Part shown: positions 35,838 through 44,259 of the stretch, one piece after another
Position numbering within the stretch: the stretch's first letter is position 1
How the letters are laid out: every line of letters starts with the position of its first letter
NCBI RefSeq assembly: GCF_900116175.1
Contig: NZ_FPCH01000004.1
Location: forward strand, 1-64,000
Reading direction: 5' to 3'
From: Hyphomicrobium facile
GTDB taxonomy: Bacteria > Pseudomonadota > Alphaproteobacteria > Rhizobiales > Hyphomicrobiaceae
DNA: 64,000 nucleotides
Notes under the pieces: generated by a model
The model's input: the letters and a program-made list of their open reading frames with translations, nothing else
What the model was told of the DNA's origin: nothing
The model's database searches: none
Translations under genes and position numbers: made by a program

Positions 35838-36209
35838 ATGAGCTGGAGCGATACACTCAAGGGAGTTGTCGGAAACATCGTCGGACAAGCCGAGGAAGGA
35901 GCCTTGCCGGAACTCCTGAAGGGCGTCCTCGGAACCGAAGGCCTCCAGTCGATCCTCACCAAACTTCAAGATGCGGGTTTCGGATCTCAGGTGTCTTCGT
36001 GGCTCGACAAGAACAAGAACAATCTGCCGATCACGCCGGAGCAAATTCAAACCGCGCTCGGCGACGAACATGTTCAGCAGATCGCGAGATCTCTCGGAAT
36101 TCCCGTGGATACGATCCTCGCCGGCATGGCAAAGATGCTTCCGGAGATCGCAAGCGCTGCGGGCCCCGCTGCCAATCCGAATACGACGCCCGATCCCAAG
36201 GCCGGTTGA
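35838..36209 (+). CDS. YidB/DUF937 family protein
   Basis: 123 residues from ATG 35838 (MSWSDTLKGVVGNIVG). The body matches the YidB family: LPELLKGVLGTEGLQSILTKLQDAGFGSQVSSWL followed by NLPITPEQIQTALGDEHVQQIARSLGIPVDTILAGMAKMLPEI, the conserved GxxxQVxSWxxxGxN(xx)I(x)xxQ region (here WLDKNKNNLPIT). Small, helical, soluble, function unknown. AAAGGG lies upstream of the ATG. Tail after residue 110 is Pro/Asn-rich. Confidence 0.87.
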   Translation: MSWSDTLKGVVGNIVGQAEEGALPELLKGVLGTEGLQSILTKLQDAGFGSQVSSWLDKNKNNLPITPEQIQTALGDEHVQQIARSLGIPVDTILAGMAKMLPEIASAAGPAANPNTTPDPKAG

Positions 36210-36244
36210 GTGTTCGAAGCCCGCAAAGGGCTCCAGCATTCGCC

Positions 36245-37078
36245 CTAATCCGACGCGGTGACGTCTTCTCGGCTGTCGGGTTCGGGCGGCTGCCGTTCCC
36301 ATATGCGGATGGCCTTGATCGTCATCGTCGCGGGTAGTGCCGCTTCATCGACCGGCCCCGCCCATGCACTTCCGAGCGCAAGATTGATCACGAGATTGAA
36401 CGGCTGCTGCAACGGTCGCGTTCGATCCATCGTAATCATCGGCTCATTGTCGATCGACACGAGAAGCTTCTCGGGCGTCAGCTCGGCTGAATAGAGGACA
36501 TCCTTGCCCTGCAGCCCGGGGATCACGCGCTCGGCCTGTTTGGCGGTCCGGTTGGTGAACGACGAACCATAGTGCACCGTCGCGTGAACCAAATCGGGCT
36601 CCCGGCCCAGCTGCTCCATCAGATCGACTTCGCCGAAACCTTGCTTGTTCTCAGCCTTCAGCCAGATTGCTGGCCACGCGCCTTTGCCGCCGCGAACGCT
36701 GGCGACAATTTCGATAGAGAGGTTCTGCCAGGACTTCTTTGAAACAAGACTGGCCGAAGTGTACTTGCCGTCCGCCCGCACTTGCCGCCAATTCGGAGCG
36801 CCCTTGCGATAATCCGGATTAGCGACCTGTTCTTTCCGTGCAATGAGAGTTACGCCGCCATTCGAAATCTCGAAATTGGATTGACCCGCGTAATATTGCA
36901 GCTCCTCGTTTCGGAGGAATCCCTGTTCGAACGTCCATTCCGAATAATCGAAGCGCTCGCCGGCCGACCAATCCATCGCTACCGACCATCCAGGCTTGGA
37001 CGTCCGGACAGTGCAACCGGCGTCGATCATCAGTGTGGAAAGCAATGAAAGTCCGAACCAGACTGGTTTTGGCTTCAC
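36245..37078 (-). CDS. GH16-family glycoside hydrolase
   Basis: 277 residues from GTG at 37078, with GGGGGAGC upstream. A hydrophobic N-terminus with Cys near residue 22 (LMIDAGC) suggests a lipoprotein, though the lipobox is imperfect (Asp at -3). The catalytic motif is GEVDLMEQLG (E-x-D-x-x-E: nucleophile, assistant, acid/base), preceded by GKGAWPAIWLKAENKQG. VHATVHYGSS and the closing LVINLALGSAWAG are beta-jelly-roll marks of the family. GH16 enzymes cut beta-1,3 or beta-1,4 glucans and galactans; the substrate is not readable. Exported. It may act on the organism's own polymer or outside glycans. Confidence 0.88.
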   Translation of the reverse strand: MKPKPVWFGLSLLSTLMIDAGCTVRTSKPGWSVAMDWSAGERFDYSEWTFEQGFLRNEELQYYAGQSNFEISNGGVTLIARKEQVANPDYRKGAPNWRQVRADGKYTSASLVSKKSWQNLSIEIVASVRGGKGAWPAIWLKAENKQGFGEVDLMEQLGREPDLVHATVHYGSSFTNRTAKQAERVIPGLQGKDVLYSAELTPEKLLVSIDNEPMITMDRTRPLQQPFNLVINLALGSAWAGPVDEAALPATMTIKAIRIWERQPPEPDSREDVTASD

Positions 37079-37160
37079 TCAACAGCTCCCCCGACACTCT
37101 GGGCCCAGCCCAAAGTTGCCCGATTGGGACAGGTTGCACCAGCTAATCCTCGCGACAAGC

Positions 37161-38786
37161 TTATCGACTGAACGCTGGGGCCGCCCGGTCGACGATGGCC
37201 CGCGCGTTGGTGCCCGCGGGAAGAAGACCGAACGCGCCGCCGTCACCCGCCAATCGCGTGGCGCAAAACGCATCCGCAACGTCAGCTGACGAATAGCGAA
37301 TGAGCAACGCCGCCTGTAACGCGAGGACGAGATCGCGGACGAACGAACGCGCCCCCGCTTCGTCCAGCTGCTTCGCTTCCCCCTGTAGTCGCACGAGATG
37401 CGCCCTTAGGCGCGGATCAGCCGTCGCAGGTTCGACGACCTCATCCAACAGCATCGCGACGGCGGCCGGCGTTCGCGTCAACGCACGCAACACGTCGAGA
37501 CACATGACATTCCCGGAGCCCTCCCAAATCGAATTGAGCGGTGTTTCCCTGTAGATCCGCGCCAGATTGAACTCTTCGACGTAGCCGTTTCCCCCGAGCA
37601 CCTCCATCGCTTCGGCGGCAAAAGCCGGACCGCGTTTGCAAATCCAGAATTTTGCGGCGGGCGTCACGACGCGGCGAAACGCCAACGCTGCCTCATCATT
37701 CTCGTCATAGGCCCGGGAGAGCCGCATGGTCAGAACGGTTGCGGCCTCGGATTCAATGGCGAGGTCGGCGAGAACGTTCGTCATGAGAGCCTGATCGATC
37801 AACAGCTTCTGAAATGCGCGTCGGTAGCGGGCGTGATGCACCGCCTGCGCGAGGCCTTGCCGCATCAGCCCCGAGGTTCCAATGGCGCAATCGAGGCGCG
37901 TGTAATTTCCCATTTCGATGATGGTTGGGATTCCGCGGCCTTCCTCACCGACCAGTTCCCCATGAGCGCCATCGAGTTCAACCTCGCTCGACGCGTTCGA
38001 GCGGTTCCCGAGCTTGTCTTTGAGGCGGCGAATATGGATCGCATTCCTCTTGCCCTCCGGCGTCCACCTCGGAACCAGGAAGCAGCTCGGCCCGGCTCCG
38101 GTCTGCGCCAGGATCAGGAAGGCATCCGACATCGGCGCCGACATGAACCATTTGTGCCCCTTGATGCGGTAGAAGCGGCGGTTCCCCTCGCTCGCGTAAG
38201 GAACGGCGCGCGTGACGTTCGCACGCAGATCCGATCCGCCCTGATTTTCGGTCATCCCCATGCCGATCAACGCCGACGTCTTCTCCGCCGCCGGTCTGAA
38301 ACTCGGATCGTAGACGCGCGAATAAATGCGCGGCAGCCATTCAGCCGCGAGCGGCGGCGAATGCGAGAGCGTCGCCACGGCCGCATACGTCATCGAGACA
38401 GGGCAATAAACGCCGCTTTCAATCTGGGCCAGCATGTAGCAACCGGCCGCGCGAGTAACATGCGCGCCCTTTCGCGGCTTCACCCATGGACCGGAATGCA
38501 GTCCCGCGTTCAACGCGAGGCCGAGAAGTTTGTGCCAGCTCGCGTGAAACTCGACCTCGTCGATCCTGTGACCGTACCGGTCGAACGATTTGAGAACAGG
38601 GCTGTTGCGATTGGCCTCCGCCCCGGCGGCGATCATCTCTGCCGTACCGAGTTGCCGACCGAGCGTTGAAAGATCGTCCAGCGCTGAGCCCCCATGCTCG
38701 CGCACCAGCGCCGCGCGGAGGACGGGATCGCTCGAAAAGAGATCGTAGTTCTCGAGTGGCGGCGGCTGGTTGGATACCTCGAGCAT
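37161..38786 (-). CDS. aidB: AidB-type acyl-CoA dehydrogenase-like flavoprotein
   Basis: 541 residues if started at ATG 38786 (MLEVSNQPPPLENYDLFSSD), the length of E. coli AidB as I recall it, with GAGGG close upstream; a GTG at 38861 gives 25 extra residues of no similarity. The VSNQPPPLENYDLF opening is diagnostic. The acyl-CoA dehydrogenase fold shows MGMTENQGGSDLRAN, KGHKWFMSAPMSDAFLILAQT (FAD), LDGAHGELVGEEGRGI, and MEVLGGNGYVEEFNLARIYRETPLNSIWEGSGNVMCLDVLRAL. AidB binds DNA and is part of the adaptive alkylation response. No ada or alkB is adjacent. Divergent from the gene at 38990. Confidence 0.93.
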   Translation of the reverse strand: MLEVSNQPPPLENYDLFSSDPVLRAALVREHGGSALDDLSTLGRQLGTAEMIAAGAEANRNSPVLKSFDRYGHRIDEVEFHASWHKLLGLALNAGLHSGPWVKPRKGAHVTRAAGCYMLAQIESGVYCPVSMTYAAVATLSHSPPLAAEWLPRIYSRVYDPSFRPAAEKTSALIGMGMTENQGGSDLRANVTRAVPYASEGNRRFYRIKGHKWFMSAPMSDAFLILAQTGAGPSCFLVPRWTPEGKRNAIHIRRLKDKLGNRSNASSEVELDGAHGELVGEEGRGIPTIIEMGNYTRLDCAIGTSGLMRQGLAQAVHHARYRRAFQKLLIDQALMTNVLADLAIESEAATVLTMRLSRAYDENDEAALAFRRVVTPAAKFWICKRGPAFAAEAMEVLGGNGYVEEFNLARIYRETPLNSIWEGSGNVMCLDVLRALTRTPAAVAMLLDEVVEPATADPRLRAHLVRLQGEAKQLDEAGARSFVRDLVLALQAALLIRYSSADVADAFCATRLAGDGGAFGLLPAGTNARAIVDRAAPAFSR

Positions 38787-38989
38787 CCGGCCCTCATTTA
38801 TCTCGAAATCGGGCACTTCAAACCGGACCGCGTCCGTGGCTCCGCTTTCGGAACATGGCACTTGTCGGCTCTCCTGCCGACGATTTCAAGCGTCAGCGCG
38901 AGAACAGAACCGAAAGTCGTGGCCAGCCTGGAATAAAATTCGCGGCCGTCGAGTCTCAACCTTCGACAACTTAGTCAGGAGAGGACGCG

Positions 38990-39262
38990 ATGATCAGGAA
39001 TTTTCTATTCTGTGTGCTGGCTACCGCACTGGTTCTACCCGCGCCGGCCAACGCACACATTCTCTGCAACGGCACGTTCCAAGTGTTGCCAACCGGTCAA
39101 CTTTCTACGCCGTACTGCCAAGATGAGGACTTGGCGCGACAAACGCGAAGCCAAGGCGTCGAGGTCACGGGCGATGCTGTTCGTCGGCACCCGAGCCTGA
39201 AAGCGAGCCTTTGCGCAGGATCGCAGGATTTATCAGCGTGTGCGAGTTCCGCCAATGATTGA
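38990..39262 (+). CDS. secreted Cys-containing hypothetical protein
   Basis: 90 residues with AGGAGAGGACGCG ahead of the ATG. Signal peptide ends near ANA. Cys residues occur in LCNGTFQ, YCQDEDLAR, LCAGSQD and CASS, probably two disulfides, with QLSTPYCQDEDLARQTRSQGVEVTGDAVRRHPSLK between. The pattern of a short Cys-rich exported protein with STPYC-DxxLA resembles an unnamed family common in Hyphomicrobiales. Periplasmic. Divergent from aidB but no functional link is visible. Confidence 0.72.
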   Translation: MIRNFLFCVLATALVLPAPANAHILCNGTFQVLPTGQLSTPYCQDEDLARQTRSQGVEVTGDAVRRHPSLKASLCAGSQDLSACASSAND

Positions 39263-39725
39263 GCGCATCCGAAATATCGAAGAGCGGCAAGAACATGTTG
39301 AACGAGGGCTTGCGAAAAGTTGCAGCCGCGACAGCGATCGATTTGCCTCTTGTGCTGTCAAGTGCGGCCCCAACGCTCGCACAAATCCCGAAGGCCGGCC
39401 ATGTTCTGAGCTTGGACGCTGCCATGGACGCTGCGAACGGTCCTATCTAGCTCAGTTGGAGAAGCCTTTACCGTCGGAGGACTAAGGCACCTCCCATGCC
39501 GGACCGGTCGATCAGAACTCCAGCTACGGAGCGTGCCAAAGCGCCTCTCTTTCTTCGGATCGACGGCACCGACTTTTTCGCACCGGTGCATCGCACACGG
39601 CGGTAAGCGCTCCCCCCCCGGGTCCTAGGGACGAGCCACAGGAAAGAGTGCCCCGTTGACAGCGGGACACCGACCCCACAATGGTGGCGGCCTATCTTCC
39701 AAGCCTTTGAATAGGATAGCTGCCG
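39263..39725. other. long spacer before malyl-CoA lyase gene
   Basis: 463 bases with no intact gene. It holds a possible truncated secreted-protein remnant (39295-39450) and just after it a stretch GCTCAGTTGG like a tRNA D-arm, for which no T-arm or acceptor partner follows. The promoter of the malyl-CoA lyase gene should be in the last 150 bases. Confidence 0.4.
39295..39450 (+). pseudogene. possible truncated GlcG/HbpS-like secreted protein
   Basis: 51 codons from ATG 39295: a helical, partly hydrophobic N-terminus (ATAIDLPLVLSSAAPTLAQ) ending in a cleavage-like ALAQ-type site, followed by IPKAGHVLSLDAAMDAANG and a stop. A signal peptide plus a VLSLDAAMDAA opening is how GlcG/HbpS-type proteins begin, but about 110 residues of that domain are missing and I cannot find them in other frames downstream. 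Decayed gene is the reading I favour; chance resemblance is possible. Confidence 0.3.
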
Positions 39726-40787
39726 ATGGCTTCGACGCGCACACCCGCCAAGCATTTCTCGCCCCTCGCCATCGGCGCCCCGGAACCCTACCGGGCCCTT
39801 CCCGTCACGCTCGAGCGCATGATCCATTTCGTGCCGCCGCATAACGAGAAAATCCGCGCCAAGATCAAGGAACTGGCGTCCCAGGTTGACGTGGTGCTCG
39901 GCAATCTCGAGGACGCGGTGCCGCTCGATCAGAAGGAAAACGCCCGCAAAGGCTTCATCCAGATGGTCCGTGACACCGATTTCGGATCGACCGGCGTGTG
40001 GACCCGCATCAACTGCCTCAATTCACCCTGGGTGCTCGACGACGTGACCGAGATCGTCGCCAACGTCGGCAACAAGCTCGACGTCATCATGCTGCCGAAG
40101 GTCGAAGGACCGTGGGACATCCACTATCTCGATCAGCTTCTGGCCCAGCTCGAAGCGAAACACGGCGTCAAGAAGCCGATCTTGATCCACGCCATTCTCG
40201 AGACTGCCGAGGGCGTGAACAACGTCGAAGCGATCGCAGCCGCCTCTCCGCGAATGCACGGCATGAGCCTTGGGCCCGCCGATCTCGCAGCCTCGCGCGG
40301 CATGAAAACGACGCGTGTCGGCGGTGGCCACCCCGATTACGGCGTCCTCGCGGACGCACAGAAAGATAACCCCGGCGCAGCACGCGCGTTCTATCAGCAG
40401 GACCTCTGGCATTACACCGTCGGCAAGATGGTCGACGCCTGCCTCGCCTACGGTCTGAAGCCGTTCTACGGCCCGTTCGGCGACTTCTCGGATCTCGCCG
40501 CCTGCGAGGCCCAGTTCCGGAATGCGTTTCTGCAGGGTTGTCTCGGCGCCTGGTCGCTGCACCCGTCACAGATCGAAATCGCCAAGCGCGTGTTCTCGCC
40601 GGATACGGCCGAAGTCAAATTCGCAAAGCGCATTATCGACGCCATGCCCGACGGAACCGGCGCCGTCATGCTCGACGGCAAGATGCAGGACGATGCGACC
40701 TGGAAACAGGCCAAGGTCATCGTCGATCTTGCAAAGATCGTCGCGTCAAAGGACCCGGAGCGTGCTGCGCTTTACGGCGCGCTCTGA
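39726..40787 (+). CDS. mcl: malyl-CoA / beta-methylmalyl-CoA lyase, Chloroflexus-type
   Basis: 353 residues of the CitE-like HpcH/HpaI superfamily. It cleaves L-malyl-CoA to acetyl-CoA and glyoxylate, and likely methylmalyl-CoA as well. Visible blocks include [90 protein letters not shown] with the Mg-binding Asp, [22 protein letters not shown] and [13 protein letters not shown]. These match, from memory, the 348-residue Chloroflexus enzyme of the 3-hydroxypropionate bicycle far better than the 324-residue MclA of Methylorubrum. In a methylotroph it would serve the serine and ethylmalonyl-CoA cycles. hspQ follows on the same strand. Confidence 0.92.
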   Translation: MASTRTPAKHFSPLAIGAPEPYRALPVTLERMIHFVPPHNEKIRAKIKELASQVDVVLGNLEDAVPLDQKENARKGFIQMVRDTDFGSTGVWTRINCLNSPWVLDDVTEIVANVGNKLDVIMLPKVEGPWDIHYLDQLLAQLEAKHGVKKPILIHAILETAEGVNNVEAIAAASPRMHGMSLGPADLAASRGMKTTRVGGGHPDYGVLADAQKDNPGAARAFYQQDLWHYTVGKMVDACLAYGLKPFYGPFGDFSDLAACEAQFRNAFLQGCLGAWSLHPSQIEIAKRVFSPDTAEVKFAKRIIDAMPDGTGAVMLDGKMQDDATWKQAKVIVDLAKIVASKDPERAALYGAL

Positions 40788-40840
40788 TCTCCGCAGTTGG
40801 ACTTGCGCCGCGATCCGGGCCGCCACACATTAAAAATGCC

Positions 40841-41173
40841 ATGAACGATATCAAACACGCCAAGTTCGCGATCGGCCAAGTGGTCCGGCATCGACTCTAT
40901 CCATTTCGCGGACTGATCTTCGATATCGATCCGGAGTTTGCAAACACCGAGGAGTGGTGGCTATCCATCCCCGAGGAAGTCAGGCCTCGGAAAGACCAGC
41001 CCTACTATCATCTCTACGCAGAAAACGCCGAGACGACCTATCTCGCATACGTCTCGGAACAGAACCTGCTGCTGGACGACAATGACGCGCCGCTCCGTCA
41101 CCCCGATATCGGTGAGCGTTTCCTGAAGGACGGAAATGGCGGCTATCGCCTTCGTCCCGGCTCGACGAACTAG
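40841..41173 (+). CDS. hspQ: heat shock protein HspQ
   Basis: 110 residues from ATG 40841. HspQ binds hemimethylated-origin-type DNA in E. coli and tunes Lon protease. Family marks: KFAIGQVVRHRLYPFRGLIFDIDPEFANTEEWW, then RPRKDQPYYHLYAENAETTYLAYVSEQNLL, and HPDIGERFLKD. All conserved aromatic positions are present. 54 bases after mcl, possibly cotranscribed, closed by a bidirectional terminator. The upstream in-frame extension is not supported. Confidence 0.93.
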   Translation: MNDIKHAKFAIGQVVRHRLYPFRGLIFDIDPEFANTEEWWLSIPEEVRPRKDQPYYHLYAENAETTYLAYVSEQNLLLDDNDAPLRHPDIGERFLKDGNGGYRLRPGSTN

Positions 41174-41190
41174 ATCAGCAAAACACCGAT

Positions 41191-41225
41191 AAAAAAACCG
41201 CCCCGGATTTATCATCCGGGGCGGT
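41191..41225 (-). terminator. bidirectional rho-independent terminator
   Basis: ACCGCCCCGGAT (41197-41208) and ATCCGGGGCGGT (41214-41225) form a perfect 12-bp stem, loop TTATC. An A-run at 41191-41197 makes a T-run on the minus strand, so it terminates the IalB gene best. It also lies 24 bases past hspQ. Confidence 0.92.
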
Positions 41226-41249
41226 CCAAAGCTTGAAAACCAGAAGGCC

Positions 41250-42122
41250 TTACTGCTTCGGCTTTGCAGGTGCCGCTGCCGGCGCCTTCGTCGAACTCGT
41301 CGTGGTCGGAGGAGCACCAGGCCCATCGAGCGGCAGGTTCTTCATCTGGTCTTCCTTCCACTTCTCGGCCATCTGCTGCTGACGCTGACGAATCTGCTGC
41401 ATCAGCTGGCTGCGAGCCTCGGCATACTTCTTGTTGTCGACCGGAGGTCCAGCGGCGGCTTCGTTATAGCCGTCGAGAGGAACCGGGAAGCCGATCGGCT
41501 GGGCCGCTGCGTTCATGGCAAGCACCATGAGACCGCCGCCCTTCGACATCTGGTCGAGAATATCTGCTGTGGCTTCCGTTTCGGCCGTGCATCCAGCCGG
41601 ATGGCAAAGCGCATAATGAAGTTCGATGGGCTTCAAGGCCTTCTCATCGATCTTCTCGTTCTTGGACGCAGCCGCCCACTGGTCTTTCGTGTAGATCGCA
41701 GCGCGGACACCCGGAGGGATCGCCATCCCGAGCGGAACCATGATCATCAGAGACTTCTTGTCGGAGCCTTCGACTTCGCGAATGGCTGCCGAAACGAGAA
41801 CCATGCCGGTATTGCCGTCGAGACGCTCATGATGCGTGAGGCAGAGAGACTTCTCTTCCTTCACTTCCTTGCCGTCCGGACCCTTCTTTTCGATAGGTGC
41901 TTTCTCGCAAAGTTTCACCCAGGCGCTCTTGGGAGAAGCAGCAGCCGCTCCGTTGGCCGCAGGCGTTCCTGCCGCCGGTGCCGCAGCAGCCGGCTGAGCT
42001 TTTTTCGGTGCAGCCGGTTTCGCTGCATCTTGGGCCCAAGCGGACGCAGCGGACATCACCGCCGCAACCGCTACTGCCGATACGAGCGCCCTGCCGCCCG
42101 CGCGCAATAGTGCGTTTGCCAT
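41250..42122 (-). CDS. invasion-associated locus B (IalB) family protein
   Basis: 290 residues from ATG 42122 (MANALLRAGGRALVSAVAVAAVMSAASAWA), a signal peptide. Next comes an Ala/Pro-rich linker, then the IalB domain: WVKLCEKAP, EKSLCLTHHERLDGNTGMVLVSAAIREVEG, SLMIMVPLGMAIPPGVRAAIYTKDQW, HYALCHPAGCTAETEA, four Cys likely paired, and GFPVPLDGYNEA. A long charged C-terminal helix (YAEARSQLMQQIRQRQQQMAEKW) and Pro/Ala tail are extra. Periplasmic. IalB was named in Bartonella; in free-living Hyphomicrobiales several copies are usual and the role is unknown. Confidence 0.9.
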   Translation of the reverse strand: MANALLRAGGRALVSAVAVAAVMSAASAWAQDAAKPAAPKKAQPAAAAPAAGTPAANGAAAASPKSAWVKLCEKAPIEKKGPDGKEVKEEKSLCLTHHERLDGNTGMVLVSAAIREVEGSDKKSLMIMVPLGMAIPPGVRAAIYTKDQWAAASKNEKIDEKALKPIELHYALCHPAGCTAETEATADILDQMSKGGGLMVLAMNAAAQPIGFPVPLDGYNEAAAGPPVDNKKYAEARSQLMQQIRQRQQQMAEKWKEDQMKNLPLDGPGAPPTTTSSTKAPAAAPAKPKQ

Positions 42123-42468
42123 CAACCTAAAAATCCTCGCTTTATTCGTTGTGCCGGCCTCACCGGCGTCTACCCCTAAGTTCATCGCCGTGCGTCAAAA
42201 GCTCGCCACCAAGCCTGCGCAGACCCGGCACTGTACTGCCGATCCGGCGCCGAGTAAGGCTCGGATTACGGCAATCACGTGACCGCGGTCCAGCGCAATT
42301 GGGGGCCACGGCTCGCTGTCGGCCATCGTTGCTCGTCGGCAACTGCGACAAGCTGGACAGCCCCCGCTCAGCCCCGTTAGAAGACCTGAAGTCGCGCTGT
42401 CCGTTAGCGCCACACTGCCGGGATTATCGCGTAGTAACAAGCCGGTGAAAGCATTTCAGGTACCGGCA
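42123..42468. other. divergent spacer between IalB and peptide-binding protein genes
   Basis: 346 bases, no supported reading frame. Contains a short palindrome near 42151-42165 (GCCGGCCTCACCGGC) and no T-run after it. Must carry two promoters; elements not assigned. Confidence 0.35.
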
Positions 42469-44259
42469 ATGTCATTCGGGAAGTTTATCCTCTTATTGTT
42501 GAGTGTTTTGACCGCGGGGCTCCCGGCGAACGCCGCGCCACAGAGTTCGATCGCGCTTCATGGCGCCCCGCTTCTCGATAAAGACTTCACCGCCTTTCCC
42601 TATGTGAACCCCGAGGCCCCAAAAGGCGGCACTCTGACCCTCGGGGTATTGGGTTCCTACGAGAGCGTGAACCCGCTCATCGTGCAGGGAACGCCCGCAT
42701 CGGGCATCCGGGAATTCGTCGTCGAAGCGCTGATGGCGCGCAGCCTCGACGAACCGTTCACGCTCTACGGCCTCTTGGCCGATTCAATCGATGTCGCCGA
42801 CGACCGCAAATCGGTGACGTTCACGATCAATCCCGCGGCGCGCTTTTCCGATCGTCAGCCGGTCACCCCGGAAGACGTCGTCAAATCGTTCGCGCTGCTG
42901 AAGGAGAAAGGCCGTCCTAACCACCGAACCTATTTTGCAAAGGTCACTAGCGCCGAGAAAGTCGGCGAGCGCGGCGTCAAGTTCACGTTTCAAGATGCAA
43001 CCGACCGCGAGCTGCCGCTGATCCTCGGCCTGATGCCGGTCTTCGCCGCCCGCGACATGACGCCGGAGCAATTCGAAACCGCCGGGATGAAACCCCTCCT
43101 CGGCTCCGGCCCCTATACGGTTTCAAACATCGATGCGGGGAGATCGATCAGCTATCGCCGCGATCCGGACTATTGGGGCAAAGACCTTCCCGTCAATCGC
43201 GGCCGCTTCAATTTCGACGATATCCGCTTCGACTATTTCCGCGACGCCTCCGTCATGTTCGAAGCCTTCAAGTCCGGCAATCTCGATCTGAGGCTCGAAG
43301 ACGACCCAGGCCGTTGGGCTGGCGGCTACGACATCCCGCCGGTTCACGACGGCCGCATCGTCAAAGCCGAATTTGACATCGGCCTCCCCGCCGGCATGAC
43401 GGCGTTCGTCTTCAACACGCGCCGCCCGATCTTTGCCGACCCGCGCGTGCGCCGCGCCCTGATGATGCTCTTCGACTTCGAATGGAGCAATCGGGTCCTT
43501 TACAACGGCCTGTTCAAACGAACCGAGAGCTACTTCGAACGCTCATATCTGGCGTCGACCGGCCACCAGGCGGACGCACGGGAACGCTCGCTCCTCGCGC
43601 CCTTCCCCGATGCCGTCCGGCCGGAATTCATGGAGGGCACTTACAGATTCCCGGGGTCTGACGGCAGCGGCCAAAATCGGCCCAACCAGAAGGCCGCCTT
43701 TGCGCTGCTGACCGAAGCAGGCCTGGTTCTCAAAGACGGCCGTATGATCGATCCCAAGACGGGAAAACAGCTCGCCTTCGAAATTCTCGCCAACAGCAAC
43801 GCCCAGGAAGCTCTGCTGCTGAGCTATGCCCGCAGCCTCGCACCGCTTGGCATCTCCGTCCGGGTGCGCGTCGTCGATAGCGCCCAATATCAACAGCGCC
43901 TGTCGAGCTTCGACTTCGACATGATCCAGAATTCGTGGCCGTCGTCGCTTTCGCCCGGCAACGAACAGCTGTTCCGATGGTCCGCCAAGACGGCGGATTC
44001 CAAAGGCTCCTATAATTTCGCGGGCGTCCGCAATCCCGCCGCCGACGCCATGATCGAGAGCATGCTGGCGGCCGACAGCGAGACGGATTTCGTATCGTCC
44101 GTCCGCGCCCTCGATCGCGTGCTGCTTTCAGGTGACTACGTCGTCCCCCTGTTTTATACGCCCCGGCAGTGGGTCGCCTACTGGGCGCGTCTCAAGCATC
44201 CGGATAAGACGCCGATCTTCGGATATGCCGTCGATACGTGGTGGATCGAGGGAAAATGA
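42469..44259 (+). CDS. SBP_bac_5 family oligopeptide-binding protein (YejA-like)
   Basis: 596 residues from ATG 42469 (MSFGKFILLLLSVLTAGLPANA, signal peptide). An in-frame GTG at 42445 is less likely. The mature protein has HGAPLLDKDFTAFPYVNPEAPKGGTLTLGVLGSYESVNPLI, typical of YejA, then ARFSDRQPVTPEDVVKSFALL, GSGPYTVSNIDAGRSISYRRDPDYWG and NGLFKRTESYF. Periplasmic receptor for an ABC importer (YejABEF imports peptides in E. coli). No permease or ATPase follows; the next gene is an acyl-CoA ligase overlapping by four bases (ATGA). The transporter components must be elsewhere. Confidence 0.9.
   Translation: MSFGKFILLLLSVLTAGLPANAAPQSSIALHGAPLLDKDFTAFPYVNPEAPKGGTLTLGVLGSYESVNPLIVQGTPASGIREFVVEALMARSLDEPFTLYGLLADSIDVADDRKSVTFTINPAARFSDRQPVTPEDVVKSFALLKEKGRPNHRTYFAKVTSAEKVGERGVKFTFQDATDRELPLILGLMPVFAARDMTPEQFETAGMKPLLGSGPYTVSNIDAGRSISYRRDPDYWGKDLPVNRGRFNFDDIRFDYFRDASVMFEAFKSGNLDLRLEDDPGRWAGGYDIPPVHDGRIVKAEFDIGLPAGMTAFVFNTRRPIFADPRVRRALMMLFDFEWSNRVLYNGLFKRTESYFERSYLASTGHQADARERSLLAPFPDAVRPEFMEGTYRFPGSDGSGQNRPNQKAAFALLTEAGLVLKDGRMIDPKTGKQLAFEILANSNAQEALLLSYARSLAPLGISVRVRVVDSAQYQQRLSSFDFDMIQNSWPSSLSPGNEQLFRWSAKTADSKGSYNFAGVRNPAADAMIESMLAADSETDFVSSVRALDRVLLSGDYVVPLFYTPRQWVAYWARLKHPDKTPIFGYAVDTWWIEGK

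Noticed and set aside
39446-39475. tRNA gene suggested by TAGCTCAGTTGG
   Set aside because: No T-arm sequence of the GGTTCGA type and no pairing acceptor stem downstream; D-arm resemblance only.
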